Shown: positions 32,718 to 41,593, numbered from the stretch's first letter. The stretch is 64,000 nucleotides of DNA from Streptomyces sp. TLI_171 (GCF_003610255.1 NZ_RAPS01000001.1:310001-374000); one strand, 5' to 3'. A program made the numbers and translations. Notes: a model not told the origin generated them from the sequence alone.

Positions 32718-33872
32718 TTACTTGACGACGACGGCCGCGGCGAGCTTGGAGAGCGGCTCGCCGAGCGAGTTGACCGCGTCCGAGAACGCCTTGCGCTGGT
32801 CCTCCGTCACCTTGTCGTACGAGGTGTACGTGCCGTCCGCGTTGCGGTACGTGCCGAGCAGCGTGGTGATCTTCTCGAACTCGCTGTCCAGGGTCTTCGA
32901 CAGCTCCGGCTCGTTCTCCGAGGCGACCGGCTTCAGCAGCTCGTACGCCTGGCGGGCGCCCTCGACGTTGGCGGCGAAGTCCGACAGGTCGGTGTGGCTG
33001 TAGCGGTCCTCCTCGCCGGTGATCTTGTTCTTGGAGACCTCGTCCAGCAGCTCCTTGGCGCCGTTCGCCATGCCGGTCGGGGTGATCTCCGCGTCCGCGA
33101 CGCGCTTCTGCCAGTCCTTCAGGTCGGCGACCAGCTGGGTGGCGAGGGTCTTCTCCTCGTCACCGATCTTGCCGTCCACCCACAGCGACTTCTCGATCCG
33201 GTGCCAGCCGGTCCACGCCTGGCCGTCCTCCAGCGCGTCCTCACGGGTGTCGGTCTTCGGGTCGATGTCACCGAAGCTCTCCGCCACCGGCTCGGTGCGC
33301 TCCCAGCCCACCCGGGACGCGGCGAACAGCGACTTCGCCTTCTCCACGTCGCCGGCGGTCACCGCGGCGGCGAACTGCTCCACCACCGGGATCGTGGCGT
33401 CCGCCTGCTCCTGGGCGTACTTGCGGTAGTCCGAGACCGCCTGGGTCAGCCGGTCGTCGGCCTTCACCGGAGCGGCGCTGCCCGCCGTCACGGTGATCTT
33501 CTGGCGGATGCCGTCACCGGTCATGCCCGGCTTGCAGGCGACCTCGTACGTGCCGGCCTTGATCTCCGCGTTGATGGTCGCCCTGGTGCCCGGGCCGATG
33601 TTCTCCCGCTCGGTGACGATCTTGTCGCCCGCGGCGTAGACGTACACCTCGGTGACCTTGCTGCCCTTGTTCGCCACCGCCAGCTCGACGTGGCCGGCCG
33701 GGAAGCTGGTCCGCGACAGCTCGCACGCGCTGTCGGTGGCGTTCACCTGCACCGGACCGCCGCTGTCCGCGGAGACCTTCCCGTCGTCCTTCTTCGAGCA
33801 CCCCACCAGCGCGGCACCCGCCACGGCGAGGACGAGGAACGCAGCGGCGGTCGTACGGCGGGGGGCGGGCAT
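32718..33872 (-). CDS. efeO: Iron uptake lipoprotein EfeO (cupredoxin plus M75 domain)
   Basis: A 384-residue extracytoplasmic iron-binding lipoprotein. The lipobox LVGC (22-25) follows a short signal peptide. Residues about 40-130 form the cupredoxin-like domain (VQVNATDSACELS, AGTYEVACKPG), and the rest is the imelysin/M75 domain with the family segment FAASRVGWERTEPVAESFGDID and TGWHRIEKSLW containing the HxxE metal motif. It hands iron to EfeU. ATG at 33872 has CCAGGAG five bases upstream. It is the first gene of the operon, with an iron box upstream. Confidence 0.95.
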   Translation of the reverse strand: MPAPRRTTAAAFLVLAVAGAALVGCSKKDDGKVSADSGGPVQVNATDSACELSRTSFPAGHVELAVANKGSKVTEVYVYAAGDKIVTERENIGPGTRATINAEIKAGTYEVACKPGMTGDGIRQKITVTAGSAAPVKADDRLTQAVSDYRKYAQEQADATIPVVEQFAAAVTAGDVEKAKSLFAASRVGWERTEPVAESFGDIDPKTDTREDALEDGQAWTGWHRIEKSLWVDGKIGDEEKTLATQLVADLKDWQKRVADAEITPTGMANGAKELLDEVSKNKITGEEDRYSHTDLSDFAANVEGARQAYELLKPVASENEPELSKTLDSEFEKITTLLGTYRNADGTYTSYDKVTEDQRKAFSDAVNSLGEPLSKLAAAVVVK

Positions 33873-33945
33873 GCTCACTCCTGGAACGAGGGTGCGACGG
33901 ATTCGGCGGGCCGTCCGGGGCAGCGCCCCGGGGCCGCGCAGTAAG

Positions 33946-33961
33946 CTAAGGCATACCTTAG
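33946..33961 (-). promoter_or_regulatory. Iron box upstream of efeO
   Basis: CTAAGG-CATA-CCTTAG is a perfect inverted repeat inside a longer AT-rich patch resembling DmdR/IdeR sites, 74-89 bases before the efeO start. It suggests repression of the operon when iron is plentiful. The rest of the 310-bp gap 33873-34182 shows nothing recognisable. Confidence 0.7.
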
Positions 33962-34182
33962 ATCCCCCGCTACGCCCGGTCGACACCCGCGGCCGCCCCA
34001 CCCCTCCGCGCCGAGCCGCACCTTTCGGCCAACTTGTCTGTGCCACAGGCAAGTTGGCTCACCCGAGCGCCCCCGTTCGGGCCCGGCATGTGACCGGCAC
34101 CACGCCCCACCTGGCATTTCGTCAATGCCCCGGAGCCGCACCGGCAGGGGGCAGGGGGCCTCCCGGTCGGTGCGCCTGCCCG

Positions 34183-35334
34183 CTACGGCAGGTTGCGGGC
34201 CATGACGATGCGCTGGACCTGGTTGGTGCCCTCGTAGATCTGGGTGATCTTCGCGTCCCGCATCATCCGCTCCACCGGGTAGTCCCGCGTGTAGCCGTAA
34301 CCGCCCAGCAACTGCACCGCGTCCGTGGTGATCTCCATCGCCACGTCCGACGCGAAGCACTTCGCCGCCGCCCCGAAGAACGTCAGATCACCGTCCGTGC
34401 GCTGCGACTTCGCCGCCGCCGCGTACGTCAACTGCCGCGCCGCCTCCAGCTTCATCGCCATGTCCGCCAGCATGAACTGCACACCCTGGAACTCCGCGAT
34501 CGCCTTCCCGAACTGCTTGCGCTCCCGCACGTAGCCCTTCGCGTAGTCCAACGCGCCCTGCGCGATCCCCAGCGCCTGCGCCGCGATCGTCACCCGCGTG
34601 TGGTCCAGGGTCTTCATCGCCGTCGCGAACCCCGTCCCCTCCGCACCGATCATCCGCTCCGCCGGGATCCGCACATCGTCGAAGTACACCTCACGCGTCG
34701 GCGACCCCTTGATCCCCAGCTTCTTCTCCGGCGCGCCGAACGACACCCCCTCGTCGCCCTTCTCCACCACGAACGCCGAAATGCCCTTCGACCGCAGCGA
34801 CGGGTCCGTCACCGCCATCACCGTGTAGAACTCCGACACGCCCGCATTGGTGATCCACCGCTTCACACCGTTGAGCACCCAGAAGTCACCGTCGCGCACC
34901 GCCCGCGTCTTCATCCCCGCCGCGTCCGAACCCGCCTCCGGCTCCGACAGGCAGTACGAGAACATCCCCTCGCCCCGCGCCAGCGCCCCCAGGTACTTCG
35001 CCTTCAACTCCTCCGAACCCGACAACTGCACCGGCAGCGAACCCAGCTTGTTCACCGCCGGGATCAACGACGAGGACGCGCACACCCGCGCCACCTCCTC
35101 GATCACGATCACCGTCGCCAACGCGTCCGCCCCCGCACCACCGAACTCCTCCGGCACGTGCACCGCGTGCAGATCGTTCGCCCGCAACGCCTCCAACGCC
35201 TCCGCCGGGAAACGCCCCTCCTCGTCCACCGCCGCCGCGAACGGGGCGATCTTCGCCTCCGCCAGCGAACGCACCGACTCCCGGAGCATCTCGTGCTCCT
35301 CGCCGATCCGGTACAGGTCGAAGTCCTGGGTCAT
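34183..35334 (-). CDS. Acyl-CoA dehydrogenase
   Basis: A 383-residue FAD-dependent acyl-CoA dehydrogenase that introduces the 2,3-double bond in fatty or branched acyl-CoA. It has the three-part fold: N-terminal helices (1-120), a beta domain with YCLSEPEAGSDAAGMKT and KRWITNAG for FAD and substrate, and C-terminal helices with QLLGGYGYTRDYPVERMMRDAKI and IYEGTNQVQR, where the Glu of YEGT is the usual catalytic base. The chain-length preference is not evident. ATG at 35334 follows GAGGAG. It is divergent from a TetR gene with paired operator boxes between. Confidence 0.95.
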   Translation of the reverse strand: MTQDFDLYRIGEEHEMLRESVRSLAEAKIAPFAAAVDEEGRFPAEALEALRANDLHAVHVPEEFGGAGADALATVIVIEEVARVCASSSLIPAVNKLGSLPVQLSGSEELKAKYLGALARGEGMFSYCLSEPEAGSDAAGMKTRAVRDGDFWVLNGVKRWITNAGVSEFYTVMAVTDPSLRSKGISAFVVEKGDEGVSFGAPEKKLGIKGSPTREVYFDDVRIPAERMIGAEGTGFATAMKTLDHTRVTIAAQALGIAQGALDYAKGYVRERKQFGKAIAEFQGVQFMLADMAMKLEAARQLTYAAAAKSQRTDGDLTFFGAAAKCFASDVAMEITTDAVQLLGGYGYTRDYPVERMMRDAKITQIYEGTNQVQRIVMARNLP

Positions 35335-35350
35335 CGCAGTCTCCTCGGTG

Positions 35351-35387
35351 TGGCACTCAGTACCCCCGATTATGCACACTGAGTACC
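35351..35387. promoter_or_regulatory. Paired TetR boxes upstream of the acyl-CoA dehydrogenase
   Basis: GGCACTCAGTACC (35352-35364) and CACACTGAGTACC (35375-35387), centre to centre 23 bp. The same motif pair with 22-bp spacing occurs upstream of the OB-fold gene at 36238-36272. Confidence 0.7.
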
Positions 35388-35432
35388 GCCGATCACAGCC
35401 TCGACGCCCTGGACGGTGCTACCGTCCGAGGT

Positions 35433-36161
35433 ATGAGCGAGGCGAATGAGCAGGACCGGGCCGCCGGAAGCGGCGGAGCCCGGCCGACGATGCGGGACGC
35501 GCTGGTGGAGGCGGCGTTCCAGCTGTTCTCGGAGCGGGGTTTCGAGCAGACCACGATCGACGACATCGTCTCGCTCGCGGGGGTCGGCCGGCGGTCGTTC
35601 TTCCGGTACTTCCCGTCGAAGGAAGCGGTGGTCTTCCCCGACCACGACGGCTGCCTGGCGGACATGACGGCCCTTCTGGAGACGGCCGACCCGTCCGGCG
35701 ACCCGGTGGAGCAGGTCTGCGACGCGGCCCGGCTGGTGCTGCGGATGTACGCCGGGAACCCGGCGTTCTCGGTCGGGCGGTACCGGCTGACCAAGCAGGT
35801 CCCCACCCTGCGGATCCACGAGCTGTCGGTGGTCTGGCGCTACGAGCGCACCCTGGCGGGACACCTGCGCTCGCGCTACGCGGCCCGCGCGGACGGCGCA
35901 CTGCGCGCGGACGTGATCGCGGCGGCGGTGGTGGCGGCGCACAACTACGCGTTGCGGGCCTGGCTGCGCTCGGGCGGCGAGGGCGAGGTGGGGGCGGCCG
36001 TCGACGAGGCGCTGCAACTGGTGGTCGACACCTGGGGCAACGGCGCCGAGGGCGCCGGCGCGGCCGGCTCGCAGGACGAGGAGGTCGTGGTGATGGTGGC
36101 CCGCCGGGGCACCCCGATGTGGCGGGTGGTACAGGGCGTCGAGGCGGCCCTGGAGGACTGA
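35433..36161 (+). CDS. TetR/AcrR family regulator of acyl-CoA metabolism
   Basis: A 242-residue TetR regulator; helix-turn-helix at about residues 22-70 (EAAFQLFSERGFEQTTIDDIVSLAGVGRRSFFRYFPSKEAVVF, the RRSFFRYFPSK recognition helix common to fatty-acid-linked TetR proteins). It is divergent from the acyl-CoA dehydrogenase and upstream of a DUF35-type protein, and a shared motif close to GGCACT-N-AGTGCC occurs in both promoters. A long-chain or branched acyl-CoA is the likely ligand. Confidence 0.92.
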   Translation: MSEANEQDRAAGSGGARPTMRDALVEAAFQLFSERGFEQTTIDDIVSLAGVGRRSFFRYFPSKEAVVFPDHDGCLADMTALLETADPSGDPVEQVCDAARLVLRMYAGNPAFSVGRYRLTKQVPTLRIHELSVVWRYERTLAGHLRSRYAARADGALRADVIAAAVVAAHNYALRAWLRSGGEGEVGAAVDEALQLVVDTWGNGAEGAGAAGSQDEEVVVMVARRGTPMWRVVQGVEAALED

Positions 36162-36236
36162 TCCCGGCTCCGCCCCGGGCTGCGGGCGGGCCGGGCGGGG
36201 CGATCTGACGGTGTGTCGATTGTCGGACCAATCGGT

Positions 36237-36273
36237 TGGCACTCGGTACCTTTACAGAAGGCACTGAGTGCCA
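36237..36273. promoter_or_regulatory. Paired TetR boxes upstream of the OB-fold gene
   Basis: GGCACTCGGTACC (36238-36250) and the perfect palindrome GGCACT-G-AGTGCC (36260-36272), 22 bp centre to centre. They match the pair at 35352-35387 in motif and spacing, and lie about 90 bases before the OB-fold gene start. Confidence 0.7.
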
Positions 36274-36360
36274 TACCTTCCTTCTGGCAGACGCCCCGAC
36301 CGCACGCCCGCTTCCGGGCGGCGGTACGGCGGCCCACCCCGGCTCAGGGAGGAGACGGCC

Positions 36361-36795
36361 ATGACCCTCACGCTCGCACCGGCCGCACCGATCACGACCC
36401 CGGCGGCCCCCACCGCCACGCTGGCCATGCTCACCACCACCGCCTTGGCACCGCTGACCGCACCGCCCGGCGAGGCGGAACTCGACTACCGGCGCTGCCA
36501 CTGGTGCCAGTCGGCCAGCGCGACCACCTGCCTGCTCTGCCCGGTCTGCGGCTCGGCGGACCTGGAGCCGGCCCGGGCGTCCGGGCAGGGCACGGTGCAG
36601 CGCCTGCTGCGGCCGACCCGGCGCGGCGGACACCTCGGCCGTCCGTACCTGATCGTGCTGGACGAAGGGTTCACCGTGCAGGCGGCGGTGCTCGGCGGGC
36701 TGCCCGGCGCGGTGCCGATCGGCGCCCGGGTCCAGCTGGTGACCAGCGAGGAGGGCGGCCGGGTGCTGACCTTCCGGCTGACCCCGCGGATCTGA
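36361..36795 (+). CDS. Zn-ribbon/OB-fold (DUF35-type) protein
   Basis: A 144-residue protein with an N-terminal Ala/Thr/Pro-rich stretch, a rubredoxin-like zinc ribbon (C46-x2-C49, then C57, C60 and C63 in CLLCPVCG), and an OB-fold C-terminal part (about 70-144). DUF35 proteins act as acyl-CoA-binding partners of thiolases and of acyl-CoA hydratases in steroid and lipid metabolism. No thiolase is adjacent; the link to acyl-CoA metabolism is through the shared operator boxes. ATG at 36361 follows GGGAGGAG. Its stop codon lies in a copy of the dispersed palindrome. Confidence 0.85.
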   Translation: MTLTLAPAAPITTPAAPTATLAMLTTTALAPLTAPPGEAELDYRRCHWCQSASATTCLLCPVCGSADLEPARASGQGTVQRLLRPTRRGGHLGRPYLIVLDEGFTVQAAVLGGLPGAVPIGARVQLVTSEEGGRVLTFRLTPRI

Positions 36796-36806
36796 CGGGC
36801 CGTCGG
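36792..36806. repeat. Dispersed palindrome copy on a stop codon
   Basis: CTGACGG-G-CCGTCGG, one mismatch, flanked outward by GGAT and ATCC; it encloses the TGA stop of the OB-fold gene. Confidence 0.5.
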
Positions 36807-36829
36807 ATCCCGCGCGCGCACAACAGGAA

Positions 36830-36870
36830 CGCCCTTCGCGGGTGGCACCCAGTGCCACCCGCGAAGGGCG
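36830..36870 (+). terminator. Strong terminator after the OB-fold gene
   Basis: Perfect 19-bp arms (36830-36848 and 36852-36870) with a three-base loop. The tip reads GTGGCAC-CCA-GTGCCAC, which resembles the TetR boxes of this locus. Confidence 0.85.
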
Positions 36871-37013
36871 CTCTCGTCGCCGGACATCCGCATCGTCCGC
36901 ACACTTCCCACACCACGTGCACCAGCGGTGACAGCGTGGCGTGAACCGGTGCACGGAGCGCTGTCACGCGGGTAGGGTCGGTGGCGTTTGTCGTTCCGGG
37001 GGAGGTAGTCCAC

Positions 37014-38432
37014 GTGCTCGATCTGAGCCCGCGTCAGTCGGCCGCCGTCTGGCGACCGTTGTCCGGCCCACCACCGGGGAGGGAGTGGCGCAGAGGCCTG
37101 GCGGCCAATCCCGGCGCGCCGGCCGAGGTGCTCTGCCGCGTGCTGGAGGAGGGTTCGGAGCCGGGCTGGCTGGCCCGCCGTCCCGACCTGCCGTGCCGGG
37201 CGTTCGAGGCGGCGCTGGCGCACCCGGACTGGTCGGTGCGGGGGGCACTGGCCGAGCGGCCGAACCTTCCGGTGCAGGTGCTGTCGAAGCTGGCCCGGGA
37301 CCGGGACCGCCGGGTGCGGCGGACGGCGGCGTCGGCGGCGCACCGGGTGGGGCTGCCGCCGGCGGTGCTGGCGGACCTGGCGGCCGACCGCGATCCGGAC
37401 ACCCGCCGCCGGGTGCCGGGGTGCGCGGGGGTGCCCGCGGAGCTGCTGGTGAATCTGGCGCAGGACACCTCGCCGCTGGTGCGGGCCGCCGCGGTGCGGG
37501 CGGACAGTTGGCCGGTGCTGCCGCCGCAGGTGCGGACGGCGTTGCGGGCGGACCGGGACCCGGCGGTGCGCTCGGCGGTGCAGCGGGCGCTGCGGGTGGA
37601 GCGGCCGCTGCCGGTGACGCTGGCCGGCTACATCGCGGAGAGCGATCCGGTGCGGCGGGAGCGGACGGCGGCCGGCGCGGTGCTGGAACGGGCACTGGGC
37701 GAGTGGCTGGTGCTGGACGACGATCCGCGGATCCGGTGCGCGGTGGCGGGCAATCCGCGGCTGCCGACGGACCTGGCGCTGGAGCTGGCGGCAGATCCGC
37801 ACGAGGAGGTGCGGCTGGCGGTGTCGCTGCGGCCGGACCTCACGGAACCGCAGCGGTCGGCGGTGGACTACCGCCTGCCGGACGCGTCGGCGCCGGAGCT
37901 GCCGTGGGTGGCGGAGCGGGCGGGCGATCCGGCGGAGCTGCGCCGGCTGGCGCGCTCGGCGCATCCGCTGGTGCGGCGCGCGGTGGCGACGTTGGAGCGG
38001 CTGCCGGGCGACGTGGTGGCGCTGCTGGCGGAGGATCCCGAGCTGACGGTGCGGCTGGCGCTGGCGGAGCACTGTGCGGACGCGCCGGGCGAGCTGCTGC
38101 GGGCGGTGTACGCGGATCTGCTGGGCCCGGCCTCCTTGCTGGACTCGCCGCGGTTCGCGGCGCCGGGTCTGGCGCGGTGGGCGGAGAGCGCGGAGCCGGC
38201 CCTGCGGTTGGCGGCGCTGGGCGATCCGGAGCTGGCGCCCGAGGTGCTGGTGACGCTGGCCCAGGACGCGGACCCGGTGGTGGCGCGGGCGGCGGCGGGC
38301 GATCCGCGACTGCCGCTGGCGGTGCTGCTCGGACTGCTGGAGCGGGGGGCGCGGCCGGCTGCCGCGGCGGCCAATCCGGCGCTGCCGGTCCCGTTCATGC
38401 ACCGCCTGCTGGACCTGGCGGCGAGCGCCTGA
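37014..38432 (+). CDS. Leucine-rich repeat variant (LRV) protein
   Basis: A 472-residue solenoid protein made of LRV/HEAT-like repeats of about 24 residues, such as NPGAPAEVLCRVLEEG, RPNLPVQVLSKLARDRDRRVRRTAA and NPRLPTDLALELAADPHEEVRLAVS, running through nearly the whole chain. There is no signal peptide or enzyme motif, so it is probably a cytoplasmic scaffold or adaptor binding protein partners. The N-terminal Cys cluster that binds Fe-S in the founding LRV protein is not present. GTG at 37014 has GGAGG eight bases upstream and is preferred to GTG 36981. A small TPR gene follows after 90 bp. Confidence 0.85.
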   Translation: MLDLSPRQSAAVWRPLSGPPPGREWRRGLAANPGAPAEVLCRVLEEGSEPGWLARRPDLPCRAFEAALAHPDWSVRGALAERPNLPVQVLSKLARDRDRRVRRTAASAAHRVGLPPAVLADLAADRDPDTRRRVPGCAGVPAELLVNLAQDTSPLVRAAAVRADSWPVLPPQVRTALRADRDPAVRSAVQRALRVERPLPVTLAGYIAESDPVRRERTAAGAVLERALGEWLVLDDDPRIRCAVAGNPRLPTDLALELAADPHEEVRLAVSLRPDLTEPQRSAVDYRLPDASAPELPWVAERAGDPAELRRLARSAHPLVRRAVATLERLPGDVVALLAEDPELTVRLALAEHCADAPGELLRAVYADLLGPASLLDSPRFAAPGLARWAESAEPALRLAALGDPELAPEVLVTLAQDADPVVARAAAGDPRLPLAVLLGLLERGARPAAAAANPALPVPFMHRLLDLAASA

Positions 38433-38521
38433 GGGCGTGGAATAGGCCTAGGTCGGTGAATGTTCAACCACCTGTCCGGCCACCGCGGCCCGGCAGGACC
38501 CGGAAACGGGAAGGAGCAGCC

Positions 38522-38872
38522 ATGACCACCGACCTCCGCCACGAGAACGGAACCGCCGCCGAGCGTTGGGCTCGCGCCCAGCTGTTCTTCGACTCCAAGG
38601 CGTACGCCGACGCGGCGCTGATCCTCGCCGAGGTGGTCGAAGAGGTGCCGGAGCAGGTCGGCCCGCGGCTGCTGCTGGCCCGCGCCTACTACCACTCCGC
38701 CCAGCTGCGCCGCGCCGAGGAGCAGCTGCGCGAGGTGATCGAGCGGGACCCGGTGGAGCACTACGCCCACCTGGTGCTGGGCCGCGTCCTGGAGCGCCAG
38801 GGCCGGCACGCCGAGGCCGTCCCGTACCTGCGCCTGGCGGCCGCCTTCGACGGCGACTTCCCGGACGCCTGA
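38522..38872 (+). CDS. Small tetratricopeptide repeat protein
   Basis: A 116-residue protein consisting of about three TPR units: AERWARAQLFFDSKAYADAALILAEVVEE, QVGPRLLLARAYYHSAQLRRAEEQLREVIERDP and YAHLVLGRVLERQGRHAEAVPYLRLAAAF. TPR modules bind other proteins; the partner is unknown, but its closeness to the LRV gene makes that protein a candidate. ATG at 38522 has GGAAGGAG upstream. A strong hairpin follows the stop. Confidence 0.9.
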   Translation: MTTDLRHENGTAAERWARAQLFFDSKAYADAALILAEVVEEVPEQVGPRLLLARAYYHSAQLRRAEEQLREVIERDPVEHYAHLVLGRVLERQGRHAEAVPYLRLAAAFDGDFPDA

Positions 38873-38889
38873 CGCCCGTCGGCACGGCG

Positions 38890-38924
38890 CGCCGCCCCCG
38901 AGGCCCAACGGCCCGGGGGCGGCG
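38890..38924 (+). terminator. Terminator after the TPR gene
   Basis: 16-base arms (38890-38905 and 38910-38924) rich in G and C with one mismatch and a CAAC loop, 18 bases beyond the stop codon. Confidence 0.75.
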
Positions 38925-39108
38925 GCATGTTGACGGCCGGTCAGCTGCCGGCCGGCCCGGCCGCGTCCGCGACGGGCGGGCGGGCGCGGATCGGCGCCCC
39001 TCCGCGCGCACCGCTCGGACGATCGTGCCGCGCGCCCGGACCGCCGGACTCGGGCCCCGAAACCTATGCTGGTGGGTAGGCCGTCGACACGGACCGGAGG
39101 TGCGGCCG

Positions 39109-39534
39109 ATGCGGACGCTGGAGGAGCAGATCGAGGTCACCGCCCCGGTGGGAACCGCCTGGACGCAGTTGCACCGGGTGGCGGAGTACCCGCGGTTCGT
39201 CGCCGGAGTGGTGCACGCCAGCGCCCACGGCCGCCACCACGCGCACCTGGACGTGGAGTTCGGCGGCGAGCGGCACGAGGTGGACGCCGAGCTGACCGAC
39301 CACGGCCGGGGCCGGGTGATGAGCTGGGAGACGGTCGACGGGCCGCCGCTGCGCGGGACCTTCGCGCTGCGCCCGCTGGACGCCGACCACACCCAGGTGC
39401 AGCTGCGGCTGGAGTACGACCCGGACGAGCTGATCGAGGCGGTGGGCGGCCCGCGCGGCTTCGCGCAGAGCCACGCGGTGGAGGAGGCGGTGCGGGCCGA
39501 CCTGGAGCTGTTCAAGCAGCTCTGCGAGGAGTGA
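39109..39534 (+). CDS. SRPBCC family protein (polyketide cyclase/START-like)
   Basis: A 141-residue single-domain protein of the SRPBCC fold, which has a large hydrophobic ligand cavity. The opening EQIEVTAPVGTAWTQLHRVAEYPRFVAGV and later GRVMSWETVDGPPLRGTFALRPL fit the polyketide cyclase/dehydrase group. No genes of a biosynthetic pathway are nearby, so ligand and role are open. ATG at 39109 follows CGGAGG at the proper distance. It is convergent with the large phosphatase gene. Confidence 0.85.
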   Translation: MRTLEEQIEVTAPVGTAWTQLHRVAEYPRFVAGVVHASAHGRHHAHLDVEFGGERHEVDAELTDHGRGRVMSWETVDGPPLRGTFALRPLDADHTQVQLRLEYDPDELIEAVGGPRGFAQSHAVEEAVRADLELFKQLCEE

Positions 39535-39580
39535 CCGCCGGACCGCCCGGCCCGAACGCCGGAGGACCGCAGCGCCCGGA

Positions 39581-41593
39581 CTAGTGGCCGTCGAGTGGCA
39601 GCTCGGCCCAGATCACCTTGCCGCTGGCCGGGTAGCGGGTGCCCCAGCGCTCGGCGAGCTGGGCGACCAGGAACAGGCCCCGGCCGCCCTCGTCGGTGTC
39701 GGTGGCGTACCGCAGGTGCGGGGAGGTCGCGGAGCCGTCCCAGACCTCGCAGATCAGCGCCCGGTCACGCAGCAGCCGGACCCGGATCGGCGCGGCCGCG
39801 TACCGGATCGCGTTGGTGATCAGTTCGCTGAGCACCAGTTCCGCGGCGAAAGCCTGCTCGCCGAGGCCCCAGTCGTCCAGGCGCCGGGTGACCGCGGCGC
39901 GGATCCGGGCCACCGCGGCCGGGTCGGCGGGGACCTCCCAGTCGGCGACGTGGTCGGCGGGCAGCGCCCGGGTGCGGGCCACCAGCAGCGCGATGTCGTC
40001 GGCCGGGGTCTCGGGGAGCAGCGCCTCCAGCAGGTCCTCGCAGGTCTGTCGGGGGCTGCGGCCGGGGTGGGCGAGGGCGGCGCGCAGCAGTTTCAGGCCG
40101 TGGTCGAGGTCGTGGCTTCGGGACTCCACCAGCCCGTCGGTGTACAGCACCAGCCGGCTGCCCTCGGGCAGCTCCAACTCGCTGCTCTCGTAGGGCAGTC
40201 CGGTGACGCCCAGCGGCGGCCCGGCGGGCAGGTCGGGGATTTCCACCCGGCCGTCGGGGTGCACCACGGCGGGTGGCAGGTGGCCGGCCCGGGCCAGCGT
40301 GCAGCGGCGGGTGACGGGGTCGTACACGGCGTACAGGCAGGTCGCCCCGGTGATCGGGCGCTCGGCGTGGTCCGGGCGGGGGTGCTCCTGGTCGAGGCGG
40401 TTGACCAGGGCGCCCAGGTGGCCGAGCAGTTCGTCCGGGGCCAGGTCGAGCGAGGCGAAGGTGTGCACGGCGGTGCGTAGCCGTCCCATGGTGGCGGCGG
40501 CGTGCACCCCGTGGCCGACCACGTCGCCGACCACCAGCGCGACCCGGGCGCCGGACAGCGGGATGACGTCGAACCAGTCTCCGCCGACGCCGGCCTGCGC
40601 GGGCAGGTAGCGGGAGGCGACGTCCAGGGCCTGGTGCTCGGGCAGCCCGGCGGGCAGCAGGCTGTGCTGCAGGGCCACCGCCATGGTGTGCTCCCGGGTG
40701 TACCGGCGGGCGTTGTCGACGAGCACGGCGGCGCGGGCGGTGAGTTCCTCGGCGAGGGTGCGGTCCTCCTCGTCGAACGCCGGGCGGGGCCGGGAGCGCC
40801 AGAAGGTGGCGACGCCGAGCAGGGCCTCGCCGGCGGTCAGCGGCACCGCGATCAGCGTGTGCACCTGCTGCTGGCGCATCGCGTCCACGGTGCCCGGGCT
40901 GATCTCGTCCCAGGCGTCGAGCGCCGCCGAGAGGTCGGGCTCGACCACCGAGCGGTTGCCGGCCACCGCCCGGGCCCGCGGGGTGCCGCGCACCAGCGGG
41001 ACGGCCGAGCCCGGGGCGAGCAACGGCGGCAGGTCGCTGACCCCGGCGAGCGCGGCCCGGCGCAGCGGACGGTGCTGCGCCGGCCGGGGCTCGCCGCCGT
41101 CCAGCACGCCCTCGTACAGGTCTACGCAGGCGAAGTCGGCGAACGCCGGAACCAGGGCGGCGGCCAGCTCCTGGCAGGTGCGGGTGATGTCGAGGGTGGT
41201 GCCGATCGAGCCGCCGGCCCGGTACAGCAGCTCCAGCCGCCGCCGGGCAGTGTCCGGGACGGCCAGCGGGGCGGTGTCGCGCAGCACGGCGACCCGGCAC
41301 GGCGGCCCGCCGGCCCGGTCGGTGGGCCGCAGGTCGACGGCCAGCGCGCGACCGTACGCGGTCACGCGCGTGCCGGTGCTCTCGCGCCCGGCCTGCAGCA
41401 GACCGGCCAGCTCGGGCGGCAGGCCGAGCGCGTCCAGCGAGCTGCCCTCGCACGTCCGCGGCAGGTCCAGCAGGCGGCGGGCCTCGTCGTTGGCGTACAG
41501 CAACCGGTCCGCGTCGAGCAGCAGCACGCCTTCGCGGACGACGGTCGGCTCGGCGGCGCAGGGCCGCTCCGGCCCGCCGGCGGCGGCCGTCAT
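39581..41593 (-). CDS. PAS-GAF-SpoIIE phosphatase with HATPase domain
   Basis: A 670-residue multidomain regulator of the actinomycete RsbU/SpoIIE type. In order: PAS-like domain (about 20-115, VREGVLLLDADRLLYANDEARRLL), GAF domain (about 130-300), PP2C-type SpoIIE domain (about 330-520; GGDWFDV, VVGDVVGHG, LYTDGLVE carry the metal-binding Asp residues) and a C-terminal anti-sigma-like HATPase (about 545-665; LVLSELITNAIRYA N-box, DEGGRGLFLV G-box). It can both phosphorylate and dephosphorylate anti-sigma antagonists in response to a small ligand. ATG at 41593 has GGAGGG. Confidence 0.93.
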   Translation of the reverse strand: MTAAAGGPERPCAAEPTVVREGVLLLDADRLLYANDEARRLLDLPRTCEGSSLDALGLPPELAGLLQAGRESTGTRVTAYGRALAVDLRPTDRAGGPPCRVAVLRDTAPLAVPDTARRRLELLYRAGGSIGTTLDITRTCQELAAALVPAFADFACVDLYEGVLDGGEPRPAQHRPLRRAALAGVSDLPPLLAPGSAVPLVRGTPRARAVAGNRSVVEPDLSAALDAWDEISPGTVDAMRQQQVHTLIAVPLTAGEALLGVATFWRSRPRPAFDEEDRTLAEELTARAAVLVDNARRYTREHTMAVALQHSLLPAGLPEHQALDVASRYLPAQAGVGGDWFDVIPLSGARVALVVGDVVGHGVHAAATMGRLRTAVHTFASLDLAPDELLGHLGALVNRLDQEHPRPDHAERPITGATCLYAVYDPVTRRCTLARAGHLPPAVVHPDGRVEIPDLPAGPPLGVTGLPYESSELELPEGSRLVLYTDGLVESRSHDLDHGLKLLRAALAHPGRSPRQTCEDLLEALLPETPADDIALLVARTRALPADHVADWEVPADPAAVARIRAAVTRRLDDWGLGEQAFAAELVLSELITNAIRYAAAPIRVRLLRDRALICEVWDGSATSPHLRYATDTDEGGRGLFLVAQLAERWGTRYPASGKVIWAELPLDGH

